Positions 12,764 to 25,229 of a DNA stretch of 64,000 bases are shown here, one piece after another; the first letter of the stretch is position 1, and every line of letters starts with the position of its first letter. The notes under the pieces are model-generated. The model saw only the letters and a program-made list of their open reading frames with translations. It ran no database searches and was not told the origin of the DNA. The DNA is taken from the NCBI GenBank assembly GCA_003254905.1, contig QANU01008245.1, forward strand, positions 124,310-188,309, in the 5' to 3' direction. The DNA comes from Nissolia schottii. Taxonomy: Eukaryota > Streptophyta > Magnoliopsida > Fabales > Fabaceae. A program made the position numbers and the translations under genes.

Positions 12764-13755
12764 GTTTGATGGTGGATGGAAAAGAGTAATGACAATTAGA
12801 TGCATGAGTTATATTAAATTGTTGTACTAAAACATAATGAGATGATTGCAACAAGAATTAAAATACATTTTTTTACATTTGGGGTAGAATTTTACTATAT
12901 GATTTGTGTTACGTTGAGTGTGAGTCTCAGTGTACTGGTAAGGTCAAATCTTAGAAATAGTCTTTGTGGGAGTTAAGGTTATGTACATTTATCTTCTTCT
13001 GATCCCATTAGGCAGTAGTCTTTTTCATTGAAGGTACCTTTTATTTCTCCTGCATTGAGATAATTATATCAATAGCAGCCCCATCAATGAGATAGTGGAG
13101 TGGGAATACACTTCAATCTCCCACTGAATCAAGATTTCACCGGCATGCGGTGAAGTTACAGGACCATGATAACTTCAGTGATAGAGATCAAAGAAATCTT
13201 GCTTGACCTGGCACTTGCTAAAAACCAAGTACCCTTTCTCGTTCCGGAAGAGGTTTTCAAGTTAGCATATTATTAAACACCCTTAATAGAGAAAAGTTGA
13301 CAAGCATGCAAGTATTTTTCATTCACTCGGTACAAAATAATAAGGATGGATGGTTTTTAAGACCATTTGGTGAGCTTGTCTCGAGGGCTACAACGAATCC
13401 TTAAGGGTTAACAAACGGTCTATGTTGACGCGGCTGAATGATTTGCATTAATCATTTCTGCTGGTATTCTACTGAGTTTCTGTCTTATCCTACCTTTTAG
13501 ATGCTGTTAATCTCGGATGGATATTTGATGGCATGCGCTGTAGCACGGTGTAAATTCTAAATTAGAAAGCATGGTAACTGAACTTTCTGAAGTTGTGGGT
13601 ACATTAATGCTTTGGGTAACTTTAATAAATCCAAACCACTAATTCTATCCTCTTTTATAGAATTAACTGTCATCATCTTAATTCCTTTTTATTAGAGTTA
13701 GTACCACTATTAGTTACATGGACTATATTATCATGAGATTATAAAATAATCTTAC
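12764..13755. other. Intergenic DNA with a possible DUF247-like scrap
   Basis: Mostly no recognisable content. At 13184-13276 the plus strand reads EIKEILLDLALAKNQVPF followed by LVPEEVFKLAYY and a stop. This resembles the DLLLLENQ(I/L)PFFVLE core of plant DUF247 proteins. No flanking similarity was found, so it is at best a relic. Confidence 0.3.
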
Positions 13756-15835
13756 GTAGAAACACCTCAACAAAATGCTATAGTTGAAAGAAAACATCAA
13801 AGCATTCTTGCAATTGCTAGAACTTTGATGTTTCAATGTGACATTCCAACTTGTTTTTGGAATTTTACAATTGGTTATGCTACATTCCTCTTAAATAGAT
13901 TGCCTAGTTCAAAACTTTCTAATCAAATCCCTTATACTGTGTTACATAACACCCAACCTGACTTGTCCAATTTGAGAGTTTTTGGCTCTTTATGCTATGC
14001 TACAACACTTTCTGCTATAAGAAAGAAATTGGACAGCAAGGCTAAGCAATGTGTTTTTCTAGGATTTAAGAATGGAACAAAAGGTTATATGCTTTATGAT
14101 TTGAATACTAAGGAAATCTTGATTTCTAGACATGTGGAATTTTATGAAACCATCTTTCCTTACAAATTACAGAACAACTTTGCATTTGATTCTTGTCCCT
14201 CTAGTTCTCCTGCAAATCCTATTTCTTCTATCACAAATTATCAATTTTTTCATGATTTTAATCCACATACTTTTTCAAATTCTGCACAAATTAATAGTGC
14301 AGATGAGCTGAGAACTCATTCAACTTCTGTATCTTTCAATCATGCTTCATCTCCAGTAATTCATGCATCATCTGATGTGCCAAATTCAACCAACATTCCT
14401 CTTAACAATACAAATTCTGATTCCAGTGCTCATGTTGTGCCTGCTCCTAACATTCCCTTAAGAAGATCTTTTAGGGAAAATAAAATTCCTTTTCATCTAA
14501 AGGACTATCATTGCAATTTATCCAGCACCTCACCTATTTCGTCATCTTCAAATATTCCTTACCCTATTTCCCATGTTATTAACTACAATAATCTCTCCCC
14601 ATCCTACAAAATTTTTTCCCTAGCCATATCCTCTAATGCAGAACCAACTAGTTATAAGGCTGCAGTGATTCATGATTATTGGAAGCAAGCTATTCAAAGT
14701 GAATTGCAATCTTTCAAAGACAATGGCACCTAGATCCTCACTGATTTGCCTCCTGGAAAGAGGGCTATTGGATGCAAATGTGTATTTAAAATCAAGTATA
14801 AATCTGATGGCAACATTGAAAGGCATAAAGTAAGGCTTGTTGCAAAAGGATATACTTAGACTGAAGGGTTAGATTACCTAGAAATATTCATTCCTATGGC
14901 TAAGATGACTACCGTTCGTGTAGTTCTTGCTTTAGCTGTTGCCAACAACTAGTTTCTTAAGCAATTAGATGTCAATACAACATTCCTCCATGGTGATCTT
15001 CATGAGGAAGTGTATATGCAAATTCCTCCTGGCTATACAACTGAATCCAAATCCAGTAAGGTATGCAAGCTTGTCAAATCCCTTTATGGCCTCAAGCAAG
15101 CCAGCCTCCAATGGAATTTTAACCTTACTGAATTTTAAGCTTAGTCTAAGGCAGACTATTCCCTCTTTACCAAAGCTAATGGTCCTTCATTTACTGTTGT
15201 ACTAGTTTATGTGGATGATCTTCTTCTCACAGGAAATGATCTTTCTGAAATTCATTCCATCAAAAATTCTTTACACACAATTTACTATCATGGATTTGGG
15301 GGATGCAAAGTACTTCTTAGGCATGGAGCTTGCTAGAAGCTCAAAAGGGATTGCTTTATTTCAGAGGAAATATGCCTTGGAACTTCTTCAGGATGCTGGC
15401 TTATTAGCCTCTAAGCCTGTTGCAACACCATTTGATTACAACGTTAAACTTCAAAAACAAGGGTCAGCTCCTCTAGCAGATCCCACAAGCTTCGCAGGTT
15501 GATTAGGAGGCTAATTTACCTCACTAGCACCAGGCCTAATTTGGCTTTTGCTGTTAACCAACTAAGTTAATTCATATCTAATCCAATGCTTGAACATCAG
15601 CAGACAGTAATGAAGTTGCTTAGATACCTGAAGAAGTCCCCTGCTCTAGGATTGTTCTTTCCTACTGTTTCTAATAAGAAATTGAGTGGTTTTTCTGATG
15701 CGGGTTGGGGTTCTTGCGTAGACACTCGTCGACCTATATTTGGTTTTTGTTTCTTCATTGGTGATGCAATTGTTTCATGGAAAAGCAAGAAACAAGCAAC
15801 TGTGTCTCGTAGCTCATCAGAGGTTAGTTATAGTT
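13756..15835 (+). mobile_element. Ty1/copia retrotransposon fragment (integrase end, RT, RNase H), decayed
   Basis: Plus-strand pol order is typical of copia. It runs from the integrase C-terminal part (VETPQQNAIVERKHQ at 13756, then VFGSLCYA and CVFLGF), through a variable linker, to RT (GCKCVFKIKYKSDG near 14772, [10 protein letters not shown] near 15080, catalytic YVDDLLLTGND near 15207), and then RNase H (GFSDAGWGSC near 15690, WKSKKQATVSRSSSE near 15778). In-frame stops at 14731, near 14858, 14950 and 15137, plus frameshifts, make it inactive. Gag, protease, the integrase core and the 5' LTR are missing. RNase H stops abruptly at SSSE and runs into LTR-like sequence. Confidence 0.88.
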
Positions 15836-16060
15836 GGTTATGTTAGTTGGCTGATTATTGTAATTTTGTTAAGTTAGTTAGAAAGTTTGTTAAGAAATTA
15901 GTTATCACATTGTAACTATAGCAATGAAGACTTAATGTATATATATCTCCATTCCATTGATTTTGTTCTTATGAATCAGAATGATAAAGCAATACAATAC
16001 AACACAGAGTTTTGTGTTCATTTTCTTTCTCTCTAAATTCATGCTTTCTGGTTTATTAAT
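15823..16060 (+). mobile_element. LTR-like remnant joined to the copia RNase H
   Basis: Starting at the GTTAG after SSSE, the sequence is rich in GTTAGTTAG/GTTAAG blocks, has TATATATAT at about 15938, then a CT-rich leader-like part. This composition is that of a copia LTR. It directly abuts RNase H, so the rest of RNase H, the polypurine tract and the start of the LTR appear deleted. The LTR end was not located. Confidence 0.4.
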
Positions 16061-16863
16061 CTATCATCTTTTCTCTATCTCAAGTTCATCTCGCTCACTC
16101 TTTCATTCTTCAATGGCTGTTGCATTCTCATATAGAGAATTAACCGTTAGAGACTTACGTTTAGTGGAATTGAATTTAAAAATGCTTTTTAGTTTAGGTT
16201 TTAGATGTGAGGTGAATTATTATCATTAAATCCTCGTCATCCACCTCTCATCAATTTTTTCTATCTTATTCACTTAATTTATTATGCACTTTATAGTAAT
16301 TATATTTCTAAAATGAATTTTACTTTATCTCATCTAAATAAAAACAATTCTCTCAAACTTATTTTTAAAACATTCAAATCAAACACAAATCAATTTTTTC
16401 AAATTTAATTCTTCTAAAAGTAATTCTTTAAACTTAGTTTTTCTAAACTTAATTTCTCAAAAAATTAAATCAAATGTGCGGAATTTGTGGACGAAACTTT
16501 GCTACAGTACAGGATGCTTTATCTTTTTTTGGTGAAGTGGAGGATAATTTTAAACTTGTCCAATTCTTTTATCTTTTCGACCATTAGCTAGCCCATTTTA
16601 TGGAAATGGCCCAATTACAATCTTGGACTATGTTTAACTATTGGGCCATTATTACACTGTTAGATTTTTTTCAGAATGCCCGTATAAACCCACTAATTGA
16701 TGAAAATAAAAACTGTTAGTAAAACCCAAATCTAACTATGGATCATGATGCTTTAGTGCCCAAAATGCCATTTCATAATTGGGTAACACAATATGGGTGT
16801 ACTTGGCCGGGTTGGATTGGATTAGACCAAATCCAAACTCGATAGCATTCTTTTTTTTTTTCC

Positions 16864-17297
16864 NNNNNNNNNNNNNNNNNNNNNNNNNNNNNNNNNNNNN
16901 NNNNNNNNNNNNNNNNNNNNNNNNNNNNNNNNNNNNNNNNNNNNNNNNNNNNNNNNNNNNNNNNNNNNNNNNNNNNNNNNNNNNNNNNNNNNNNNNNNNN
17001 NNNNNNNNNNNNNNNNNNNNNNNNNNNNNNNNNNNNNNNNNNNNNNNNNNNNNNNNNNNNNNNNNNNNNNNNNNNNNNNNNNNNNNNNNNNNNNNNNNNN
17101 NNNNNNNNNNNNNNNNNNNNNNNNNNNNNNNNNNNNNNNNNNNNNNNNNNNNNNNNNNNNNNNNNNNNNNNNNNNNNNNNNNNNNNNNNNNNNNNNNNNN
17201 NNNNNNNNNNNNNNNNNNNNNNNNNNNNNNNNNNNNNNNNNNNNNNNNNNNNNNNNNNNNNNNNNNNNNNNNNNNNNNNNNNNNNNNNNNNNNNNNN
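16864..17297. other. Assembly gap (Ns)
   Basis: 434 Ns. The left flank is a poly-T run and the right flank is a TA microsatellite (17298-17321), the sort of simple repeat at which assemblies break. The gap size may be an estimate. Open frames called across it are artefacts. Confidence 0.99.
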
Positions 17298-17330
17298 TAT
17301 ATATATATATATATATATATACTATGCATA

Positions 17331-17562
17331 TATTATATAAAAAAATATTATTTGTATTCATCTTAATGTGAGACACAAGGTCAACACATATACATCTCCC
17401 ATGAGATTAAAAAAATCTGAGATATATAAATCTTAATAAAAGTGTATATTATATAAAAAAATATTATTTATATTCATCTTAATGTGAGGCACTCTATCAA
17501 CCCATGTTCATCCGCCATAAGATAAAAAAAAATTGAAATATAAATCTCATTAAAATTTTATT
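17331..17562. repeat. Two-copy tandem repeat, 116-bp period
   Basis: TATTATATAAAAAAATATTA starts at 17331 and again at 17447. Each is followed by TATTCATCTTAATGTGAG(A/G)CAC, CAAC(A/C)CAT, and a GAGAT-like/AAATCT segment. Confidence 0.75.
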
Positions 17563-17599
17563 TAATGGTAAATATAGATGTGTGTTAATGCGATATCTC

Positions 17600-19599
17600 A
17601 CATTATAATAAACACAACTGGAGTACAATAACTAACGTATTTGATGGAACAAGCAGGGCAGACAAGTGGCTGACATGATTGGGCAACGGCATATTCTCCC
17701 AACGCAACTTGCCTAATTGCATTACTCAGCAAGCATCTTCTCTCAATTACCGGCCAAAATAGTGAGGAGGAAAAAAAAGAAGAAAAAAAAACCTCCAACA
17801 ATAAAAAGTGATTTTTTTTTTAATCATTGTTCAAACAACATTTGTCATATCAAAATTATTTTTTAAATAAATGTTGCTAAACATAAATCACGTTAATGCA
17901 CACTTAGTTATACCCAAAATCAATTTTACAAAATCAAATTAGCTCAAAATCAATTTTACAAACTCTAATCTTAACACACACTTAATAGTACCAAACAGTT
18001 TCCCATTAGCCTAACCTAATTAAGCCTAGTAACTATAACTAGCGAGCCAGACACAAGTTAGCAAATGTTGCTTCTTTATTCTTTATCTTGAAACAACAAC
18101 AATAAAGAGAAAGAGAGAATAAGAAACAGAGAGTGACAGGGTGAGAGGGCTCGTAGTTGTCGTTGTTGCCATCAATTTCTGGAGAGACTCATGACGAAGG
18201 TTGATTGTTAATTTGCTAGAGAGACTCTCGACGGTTATTGGAGGGGCTCATAGTGATTGCTAGAATTACAATTTAGTTAATTATTGTAAAAAAAATCACT
18301 TTAAAAATAAAGATTTGATAATTAAAAAATTAAAATATTAAAATTTATTAGTTTAAGTAATATATAAATAGTATAATATGATATTAGATTATTAGTTAAG
18401 ATTAATTACAAGTAAGTTTATCAAAATGTATAAATTTGGTTTGAATCATATTGATCAACCATTAAAAAATACAATTAGTTATTCTTATGAGTTTAATTAA
18501 AATAATTATGATACAAGGAAAAAAATGGCATATATTAAACAAAAATAATTATTTAAAAATTTAAAGAATTGTAAAAGATAAAACGAAACAGATAAAAATG
18601 AATAAAATAAATTAAATATTGGTAACTCTTAATCTTAACTAATATAGTAATACCATATTTAAGTATGGGGGTAAAAATGTCATGGTGATTAATAAGGAGA
18701 GACTTGAGATGAAATGTTATTTTACCAAACTGAAAATGAGGTAGATGCATTTTATCCTAATATTTTTTCTAAAACAAAAGAAAAGAATAAATAGGTAAAG
18801 AGCTATTGAGGAAGCATCACGGGGGAGAGAATAAGGCAGACCCATTTTCTTAACTTTTTCCATTAAACTAGTAAAAAGCTATGCTCCACTTAGCTGAAGT
18901 TGCATGGAGCTGATCCTCTTTCTATTTTGTGACTCCTCCAATCATGCTTGGGCTCACCACCTCTCTCCTTTATGTAAATAATTCCCCTTATCATAAAGAA
19001 TTTGTTAGTGGGAATTTCCCCTTTTAGGGTCATTTAGTTTTTGCTACTATAGTTTTCTTTTTGTTATCACTTAAATCCTTCGGAACTCCTAATCCCAGCA
19101 AAGGATTATCAAGTAATTTAGATTATTTTTTAAAAAAAATTATCACTTGTTAAATTGTTTGTAATATTACATTATTGTGTTTAATATGCCTAAGTCTTGT
19201 AATTAAGAATTACATTATCTTATTTAGTATATAAAAGGATTACGAAGTAATATACATTATTTATTATTATTATTATTATTATATTACTATTGTCATTTTT
19301 ATTTTATTATTATTTTTCTTATTATTACTGGCAGCTTAATATTCACTTACGTGTCTGTGAAGTCAAAAATTTTAATATGAAATGACTCAAGATTGTAAAA
19401 TAATACAATTTAAGTAATGTGTATAATACAAGAAAACTGCAAGTGAAATGCGTGTAAAATAATTGCAAATAGAGGTAGAGAATAACCACGTAAGGGCATA
19501 AAAGAAACAAAAGTTACGCACCAAATGGTAGTTAAACGGAGGAATCTTCTTTATTTATTTAATTGTATAGATTATTATTTTTATTATTATTATTCCTAC

Positions 19600-19642
<43 letters not shown>

Positions 19643-20690
19643 TATAATTACTTAGAGGTGATAATCTAAATAGACGTCTCGCAATGTGAATTGGATTACT
19701 AAGTAATACAAATTACCAACAATCTTGTCACATCAAGCAAGTCAATATGAATTACTAAATACTGATAATTTGGATAAATTATATCATATCAAGCGTCCTT
19801 AAGGGAATTGTCTAACATGCACCTTGTTAAGTAGAGTGTGTGGTGCATTTTGCATTTAGCCACACATTAAAATGTGGCTAAATGTATCTTAAAAATTAGA
19901 TAATACAAGTATTGCTAAACACATAACTGACATAAGAGAAGTATTGTTACACAATTCAATAAGTGTGGCTAAATACAATTGAGAGATGCCGCTAAAAGGT
20001 GAGTTAATACAAGTTGCACCATACAATTTGCTTATGAAGGTGCATATTGAGATAGCGCCGACCTTTAAATTCCCATTGCTTCCAAAATCAACTTTTCTCT
20101 AGAGACTATAGATAGAAAGCGAGAGAAGCTATGGTGGCTTCGAAACATTGAACTCTCTCCTTGGACGAAGCCAATTTATTGTGCACCACCAAAGGAGAAG
20201 CAATAATTAGCTGGCATTATTAGATTAGTCATGGTACATAGTTAAGTAATAATTGGTTCAAATATAATGATTGTTTAAATGAGGTTTAAAGCATAGACGC
20301 CACCTTATCCCTTTTTATGCTAAGCAAATGGAGCTATCCAGGCCTTCAAATGTTATATTGGTAGGGGGTATCGTGTCCTCTATAAATGGACATGATTAGC
20401 TGCCCCTAGATTGTTAATTTGTTATTATGCAGCAGTCATAAAGGCCTTTAGTTAAAAAAAAAATAAAAAATTAATTTTCATTATTTCATGTTGAATTGTT
20501 GATGACTTGATATTAATAAAAAAATTGGGCAATTGGAAAACCTTATGTCATTATGGTGCACGTAATGGGTCAGTATGACTCTATAATTGGTTACTTTTTG
20601 GTTTGTTACTTTGTTTCAAGTGTTCTCTTCTTTATTTAGTGCGACCTCCATTAATATAGTACTTTCAGTGTGTTTTAATTCCCAATTTTT
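17600..20690. other. AT-rich intergenic DNA
   Basis: No gene was recognised. It contains ATT microsatellites around 19258-19282 and 19601-19641. The minus-strand frame 17598-17801 has no domain I can name. Confidence 0.6.
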
Positions 20691-20695
20691 ACCAC

Positions 20696-20826
20696 TAGGG
20701 GTGTGTTTCGAATGAAGCAAAAGTGAAAAAGGAACTTTGATGGATGAGATTCTTGTGTAATTTATATGTAGACCTTAACCATAAAAATCTCTTCCATATT
20801 TTTATTTCAAGACCAAACACACCTTA
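20696..20826. mobile_element. hAT-like MITE, about 130 bp
   Basis: The left end GGGGTGTGTTTCG and the right end CCAAACACACCTT are inverted copies (complement AAGGTGTGTTTGG). Size and end sequence fit a non-autonomous hAT-type MITE. A clear 8-bp target duplication was not seen. Confidence 0.5.
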
Positions 20827-21456
20827 AAAAGGATCATAAAATAATGTCTGTTTTCTCTTTCACTTATCAGTATGTGAAATCTATTTTTTTCTAATTAATT
20901 TGGATGAAGTAAGGCAAGTCCACCATAAATTTTTTTTTCATTTACATAACTCAAACTCTGATCTTTAACTACAATAAAGTTGGCCTGAAATTACATTTTC
21001 GTATTAACTATACTTATAAAATGTGTTTTATTTTATTAAAAAAATACTTTTATTGATAAAAATAACATTTTATAATACTTTAAGTCATTTTCAATTGGAT
21101 AGTCCCGCATAAAGTGTAATCTTCACTTCATGATATATTGCTAAAAAGACTACATTTTTAAAGTTAATGTATCATTTTTTTTGCAGGGTTACTGAATTGA
21201 TTGTGACCTAATGTATTATAAAATCAGAAATGCTCTGTATACATCCTAAACACATAAACCCGTACATACACCGTCAAATTATACGCAATTAATGACAATT
21301 ATACAGATACAGTAGACTTTCCCTCCCACGTGATGCATTCCAACGTGATTTTCTCCACGAGATCATAAATGAACCTCTCAAACAATCTATTTTGAGCTAC
21401 AAAATCTGTCATAACCACCACAGAATGATATCAATCCACCAGCACAACCACTAGAA

Positions 21457-21920
21457 CGTATAGTAAAGTATTTTTTGCAGAATATGGTATCTGATTGTAG
21501 TGAACAAACTTTATATGACTGTGTGCGCAAACATTATCAGTGCCAGTACACAAACATTACGTAGTTGTTTACAACATTGTGATTTTGCTCAAACATAATC
21601 AGATTCACAAAATTTATACATTTTTAATGGACAAACTTTATACATTCTCATGCATAAACTTTATGTATATGCATATTACTTAACGTATAGTTAAGTATTT
21701 TTGGAGAATATGATGTATGATTGGAGTGCACAAACTTTATATGACTGTGTGCATAAAAATTATTAGTGTCAGCGCACAAACATTACATGAAAGTGACGAG
21801 AGATGAGAGGGATAAGAGTGAAGAGAGAAAACGGAAGAAAGTGGAAGCGGGAATGTTTTGAGATACTTGTGGTTTTGATGTGCGAGTGAGTGAGAGTGAG
21901 AGAGTGAGTGGTTATTTTAT
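21457..21920. repeat. TGCACAAAC-family repeat, locus A
   Basis: Two copies of a roughly 106-bp unit (21457-21562 and 21685-21790) share GTATAGT(A/T)AAGTATTTTT, ACAAACTTTATATGACTGTG and CACAAACATTAC. A GA-rich stretch follows (about 21790-21912) with GAGTGAGTGAGAGTGAGAG. The same array-plus-GA layout occurs at 27099 and, inverted, at 42540-43370. Confidence 0.65.
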
Positions 21921-21929
21921 GGTTATTTT

Positions 21930-22852
21930 AGTTGGATCGACTTATATAGTATTATTGTCATTGATTTTGTTTCATTCTTTGTCCAATCTTTTATTTCGAT
22001 TCTAAAGAAAATTAATTTGATTTGATATAAAAAAATCCAATGCATAAATATTATGCTATTTTTCTTCCAAAATTGATTAACATCTACATCAATTTAAAAA
22101 AATAATTTTAGATGCAATCACATTGATTTGATTACTATTTATTTATCATATGAAAAAATAAAATCTCTAATTGTCCATCACATTAATTTTATTTTTTTTC
22201 TACCGTTAGAGACTTTATTTTCCATAATAAAAAAATAAAATAATTTGGACAGTTAGAGATTTTATTTTTTCAATTGTGACTGCATCTAAAATTAATTTTT
22301 ATCACATTGATTTTATTTTTTTTATAGTTAGAGATTTATTTTTTTCTATAGTTAGAGACTTTATTTTCCATAATAGAAAAATATAGTTAATCTGGACAGT
22401 TAGATATTTTATTTTTTTCATTTGTGATTGCATCTAAAATTAATTGTTATCACATTGATTTTATTTTTTTCAACAGTTAAAAATTGTATTTTTTTCATAT
22501 GATAAAGAAATTGTAATAAAATCAATGTGATTGTATCTAAAATTAATTTTTATCACATTGATTTTATTTTTTTCACAATTAGAGATTTTATTTTTCATAA
22601 TAGAAAACTAAAATCAATGTGATGGACAATTAGAGATTTTATTTTTTCATCTGATAACGAAATGGTAATCAAATCAATGTGATTGCATCTAAAATTAATT
22701 TAAAAAATTAATTTAGATGTTAGCCAAATTTGGAAGAAAAATAGCATAATAGTTATGCATTGAGTTTTTGGATCAAATCAAATTAATTTTCTTGATTGGA
22801 CAAGGAAGAAAACAAAATCAATGACAATAATACTACAAAAGTCAATCCAACT
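21930..22852. mobile_element. Foldback-type element, 923 bp, long inverted repeats
   Basis: The left arm starts AGTTGGATCGACTTATATAG and the right arm ends with the complement of AGTTGGATTGACTTTTGTAG. Pairing continues inward through TATTATTGTCATTGATTTTG, TTAATTTGATTTGAT, CAATGCATAA(A/C)TATTATGC, TTAGATGCAATCACATTGAT and AATCTCTAATTGTCCATCAC, for well over 200 bases each side with minor differences. The middle holds further direct and inverted copies of the TCACATTGATTTTATTTTTT and GTTAGAGATTTTATTTT blocks. There is no coding capacity. This is the structure of a foldback or long-TIR MITE. The superfamily is not determined. Confidence 0.75.
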
Positions 22853-22860
22853 ATAAAAAA

Positions 22861-22936
22861 AGTTGGAATTCGATTTAAATCGACTTTCAACTAAAAAAAA
22901 TTTGAGTTACAAGGGAGTCAATTTAAATCGACTCCC
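22861..22936. repeat. Two short perfect or near-perfect palindromes
   Basis: 22861-22892 is an inverted repeat centred on GATTTAAATC with AGTTG/CAACT ends. 22913-22936 is GGGAGTC...GACTCCC around ATTTAAAT. Both adjoin the foldback element and share the ATTTAAATCGACT core. Confidence 0.75.
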
Positions 22937-23589
22937 TCTATTAGAAAATTGGTTTATTTTAGGAACAATTTTTAAATTGGTTCATTGTGGAAATAAGCCA
23001 ATTTTCATGTTTTATATTGGGAAAATTTCCCTCCTCATGTTGAAACATATTGTTCATGTGAAAACTATAATGTATTATACATTCACACTTTTTGTACTTA
23101 TTAGTTATTACTAGTTTGTTTCCCTATCTTGATAATATGTGAGTTCCGTCATGAACAAATAAGTGAACCCATGAGTTATGTTGATGTTAAATTGATTATT
23201 GCTTGACCAAATGTTTTTTTTTTCTTCAAGCGGTTAAAAGAAAGACTTAAACCCAAAAAATAGGCAAGCAAGTACAAACTTAGAGTCACCCTCCGAGACT
23301 CAACAACGCTCTTCCTATATAAGTCACGCCTCGTTAAAAAACCTCTCAAAAGAAAAACCCAGAGAAAAATTAGTACACAACCGACGTATTAAGGAAAATG
23401 AAACAACAAACACAAACACAAACCAAGGCGAAAACCTAGACGCAAACTCAAAACTCAAACCCAGACTCAGTGCTAAACGCAAACCCATTTGTAATTGGCT
23501 ATAGTGGGATGCAACATCTTCCAATTGTACCTCGCCGATTATGGAAACTTCCAATTATGACACACATTTGTGACATCTTTACCAAATTT

Positions 23590-23720
23590 ATCTGTCTTAT
23601 GCCAAAACTCAACAGGCACCAAAACTCAATGACCTCAAGCCAAAACTCAATGAGCACCAAAACTCAATGGCCTCAAGTCAAAACTTAGAGGCACAACAAC
23701 TCAACAGCCTCAAGCTGAAG
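23590..23720. repeat. CCAAAACTCA minisatellite, left part
   Basis: GCCAAAACTCAA and CACCAAAACTCAATG recur about every 18-22 bases, paired with GACCTCAA. The same repeat resumes at 25120-25220 after the solo LTR, so the LTR lies within repeat-containing DNA. Confidence 0.7.
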
Positions 23721-23860
23721 CTAGTGCCGACTTCACACCAACCTTAACAACTTCAACCCTGATCAGCATGAACCAGCCAACATAGATAGGTTAGTGGGCC
23801 GCAACACCTTCCAATTCTAACTCGTCAGTTGCGGCAACTTCCAATCGTAACCCGCAGTTG

Positions 23861-25093
23861 TGATACGAATTTCACAACACTAGCAAGTGCACTAGTTTGT
23901 ACGAGTAATAAGAGTGAGTATTAAAACTCAGGTTGTCGAACCCACGAGGATAATATTACACTACATTTTAATTAACAAATAACTCGATTAAATTGATTGG
24001 AAGAGTTTTGGAAAATTGGTTTTAAAAATAATAAAACAAAATATATAAATAATATGGGAAAAATACAACTAAATAAAAGGCGGGAAAGGTTATGGAGATG
24101 GATACTAGGGCAATTGACTTCACCTACTCTAGACTCAGGCATGTTCATAGAAAAACACACACAATTATCCTAAAACATTGTTATTCAATTATTAATCTAG
24201 TTAACTAATGGTAGGGGTTCCTATCCTAATCACAAGTCTCTCTCGAGGTTGAACAATTATCTTTACCTACAGTGACCACCCAATCTATTGGCATAACCTA
24301 ATCTATTAAAAGCACGAATGATTTGTGAATTCCCCATACACGGCCACATAGGTTGCGTTTGTTCCTCTCAGATTGTCGTTCAACCTATGGTTTCTATAAC
24401 AGAGCACTCTCGCATTCCTTTTCTCAAATTCATGCAAGACAATAATTCATTCAATTAATGACCAGTTAATCAAAAACATTAAGAAAAGTTCATAGAAACT
24501 TAATTAATATCGATAGAAAAACTGAATAACAAAGAGGTTTTATGATAACATTATCAAAGAAACAGTTCAAATGCCCTAGTAGGGACTTAATTTGTAATGA
24601 AAGAAGAAGAAGAAGAAGAAGAAGAAAAGAAAACCAGAAAATAAAGGTTCCATGGAAGAACAATGGTAGAGATCGACTTGACTTGACTTCGTCTTCGCAC
24701 TTGGGAGCTCTCCTAGGGTTGTCTTAGTTATCCACTGTGTGTGGCATGCCATCTAAAATTGGGAAAAATCCCTTTTATACCTTGTGTAGGCTTAGGAAAA
24801 TTAAAAATTAGAACCCTTGATCTGCTATCAACTCACGTAAGTCGACCTTCTAGCTCGTGCGAGTTAAAACTCCTAATTTGCACTTGGAGCTCCTAAGTTT
24901 CTGTGATGAAACTTGTGCTCCAAATAGTGCTCCTTTGCCCAATTATTAGTCCTGAAACACTCAAAACCCAACTCAAAGTAATCTAACATGACTTTATTGC
25001 AACCCAAATTAGAGGCTTAACACTTCACTATATAAAGTCCTAACTAATTTTTAAAGAAAACAACCAAAGATAACTCTTATTGGAGAGTTATCA
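23861..25093. mobile_element. Solo LTR, 1,233 bp, with target-site duplication
   Basis: The segment begins TGATACG and ends GTTATCA, giving TG...CA ends with a short TGATA/TATCA inverted repeat. It is flanked by AGTTG (23856-23860) and AGTCG (25094-25098), a 5-bp target duplication with one change. There is no coding sequence and no second LTR, so it is best read as a solo LTR left by LTR-LTR recombination. It holds a GAA microsatellite near 24603-24628. The orientation is not established. Confidence 0.7.
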
Positions 25094-25119
25094 AGTCGTA
25101 TAATATCATCACCAAACTC

Positions 25120-25220
25120 ATCGTCCTCATGGCAAAACTCATTGACCTCAAGCCAAAACTCAGTGAGCACTAAAACTCAGCAGTCTCCAGCCAAAACTCA
25201 GTGTCATCTTCATACCATCC
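25120..25220. repeat. CCAAAACTCA minisatellite, right part
   Basis: GGCAAAACTCATTGACCTCA, AGCCAAAACTCAGTGAGCAC and CAGCCAAAACTCAGTG are variants of the unit seen at 23590-23720. Confidence 0.65.
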
Positions 25221-25229
25221 TCAGTAGCT

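Noticed and set aside
16736..17376. Long open frames across the N run on both strands
   Set aside because: They consist of unknown residues from the assembly gap, so they carry no evidence of coding.
23590..25220. CRISPR-like array reading of the CCAAAACTCA repeats
   Set aside because: The genome is a plant, units are degenerate and unevenly spaced, and there are no unique spacers. It is a minisatellite.
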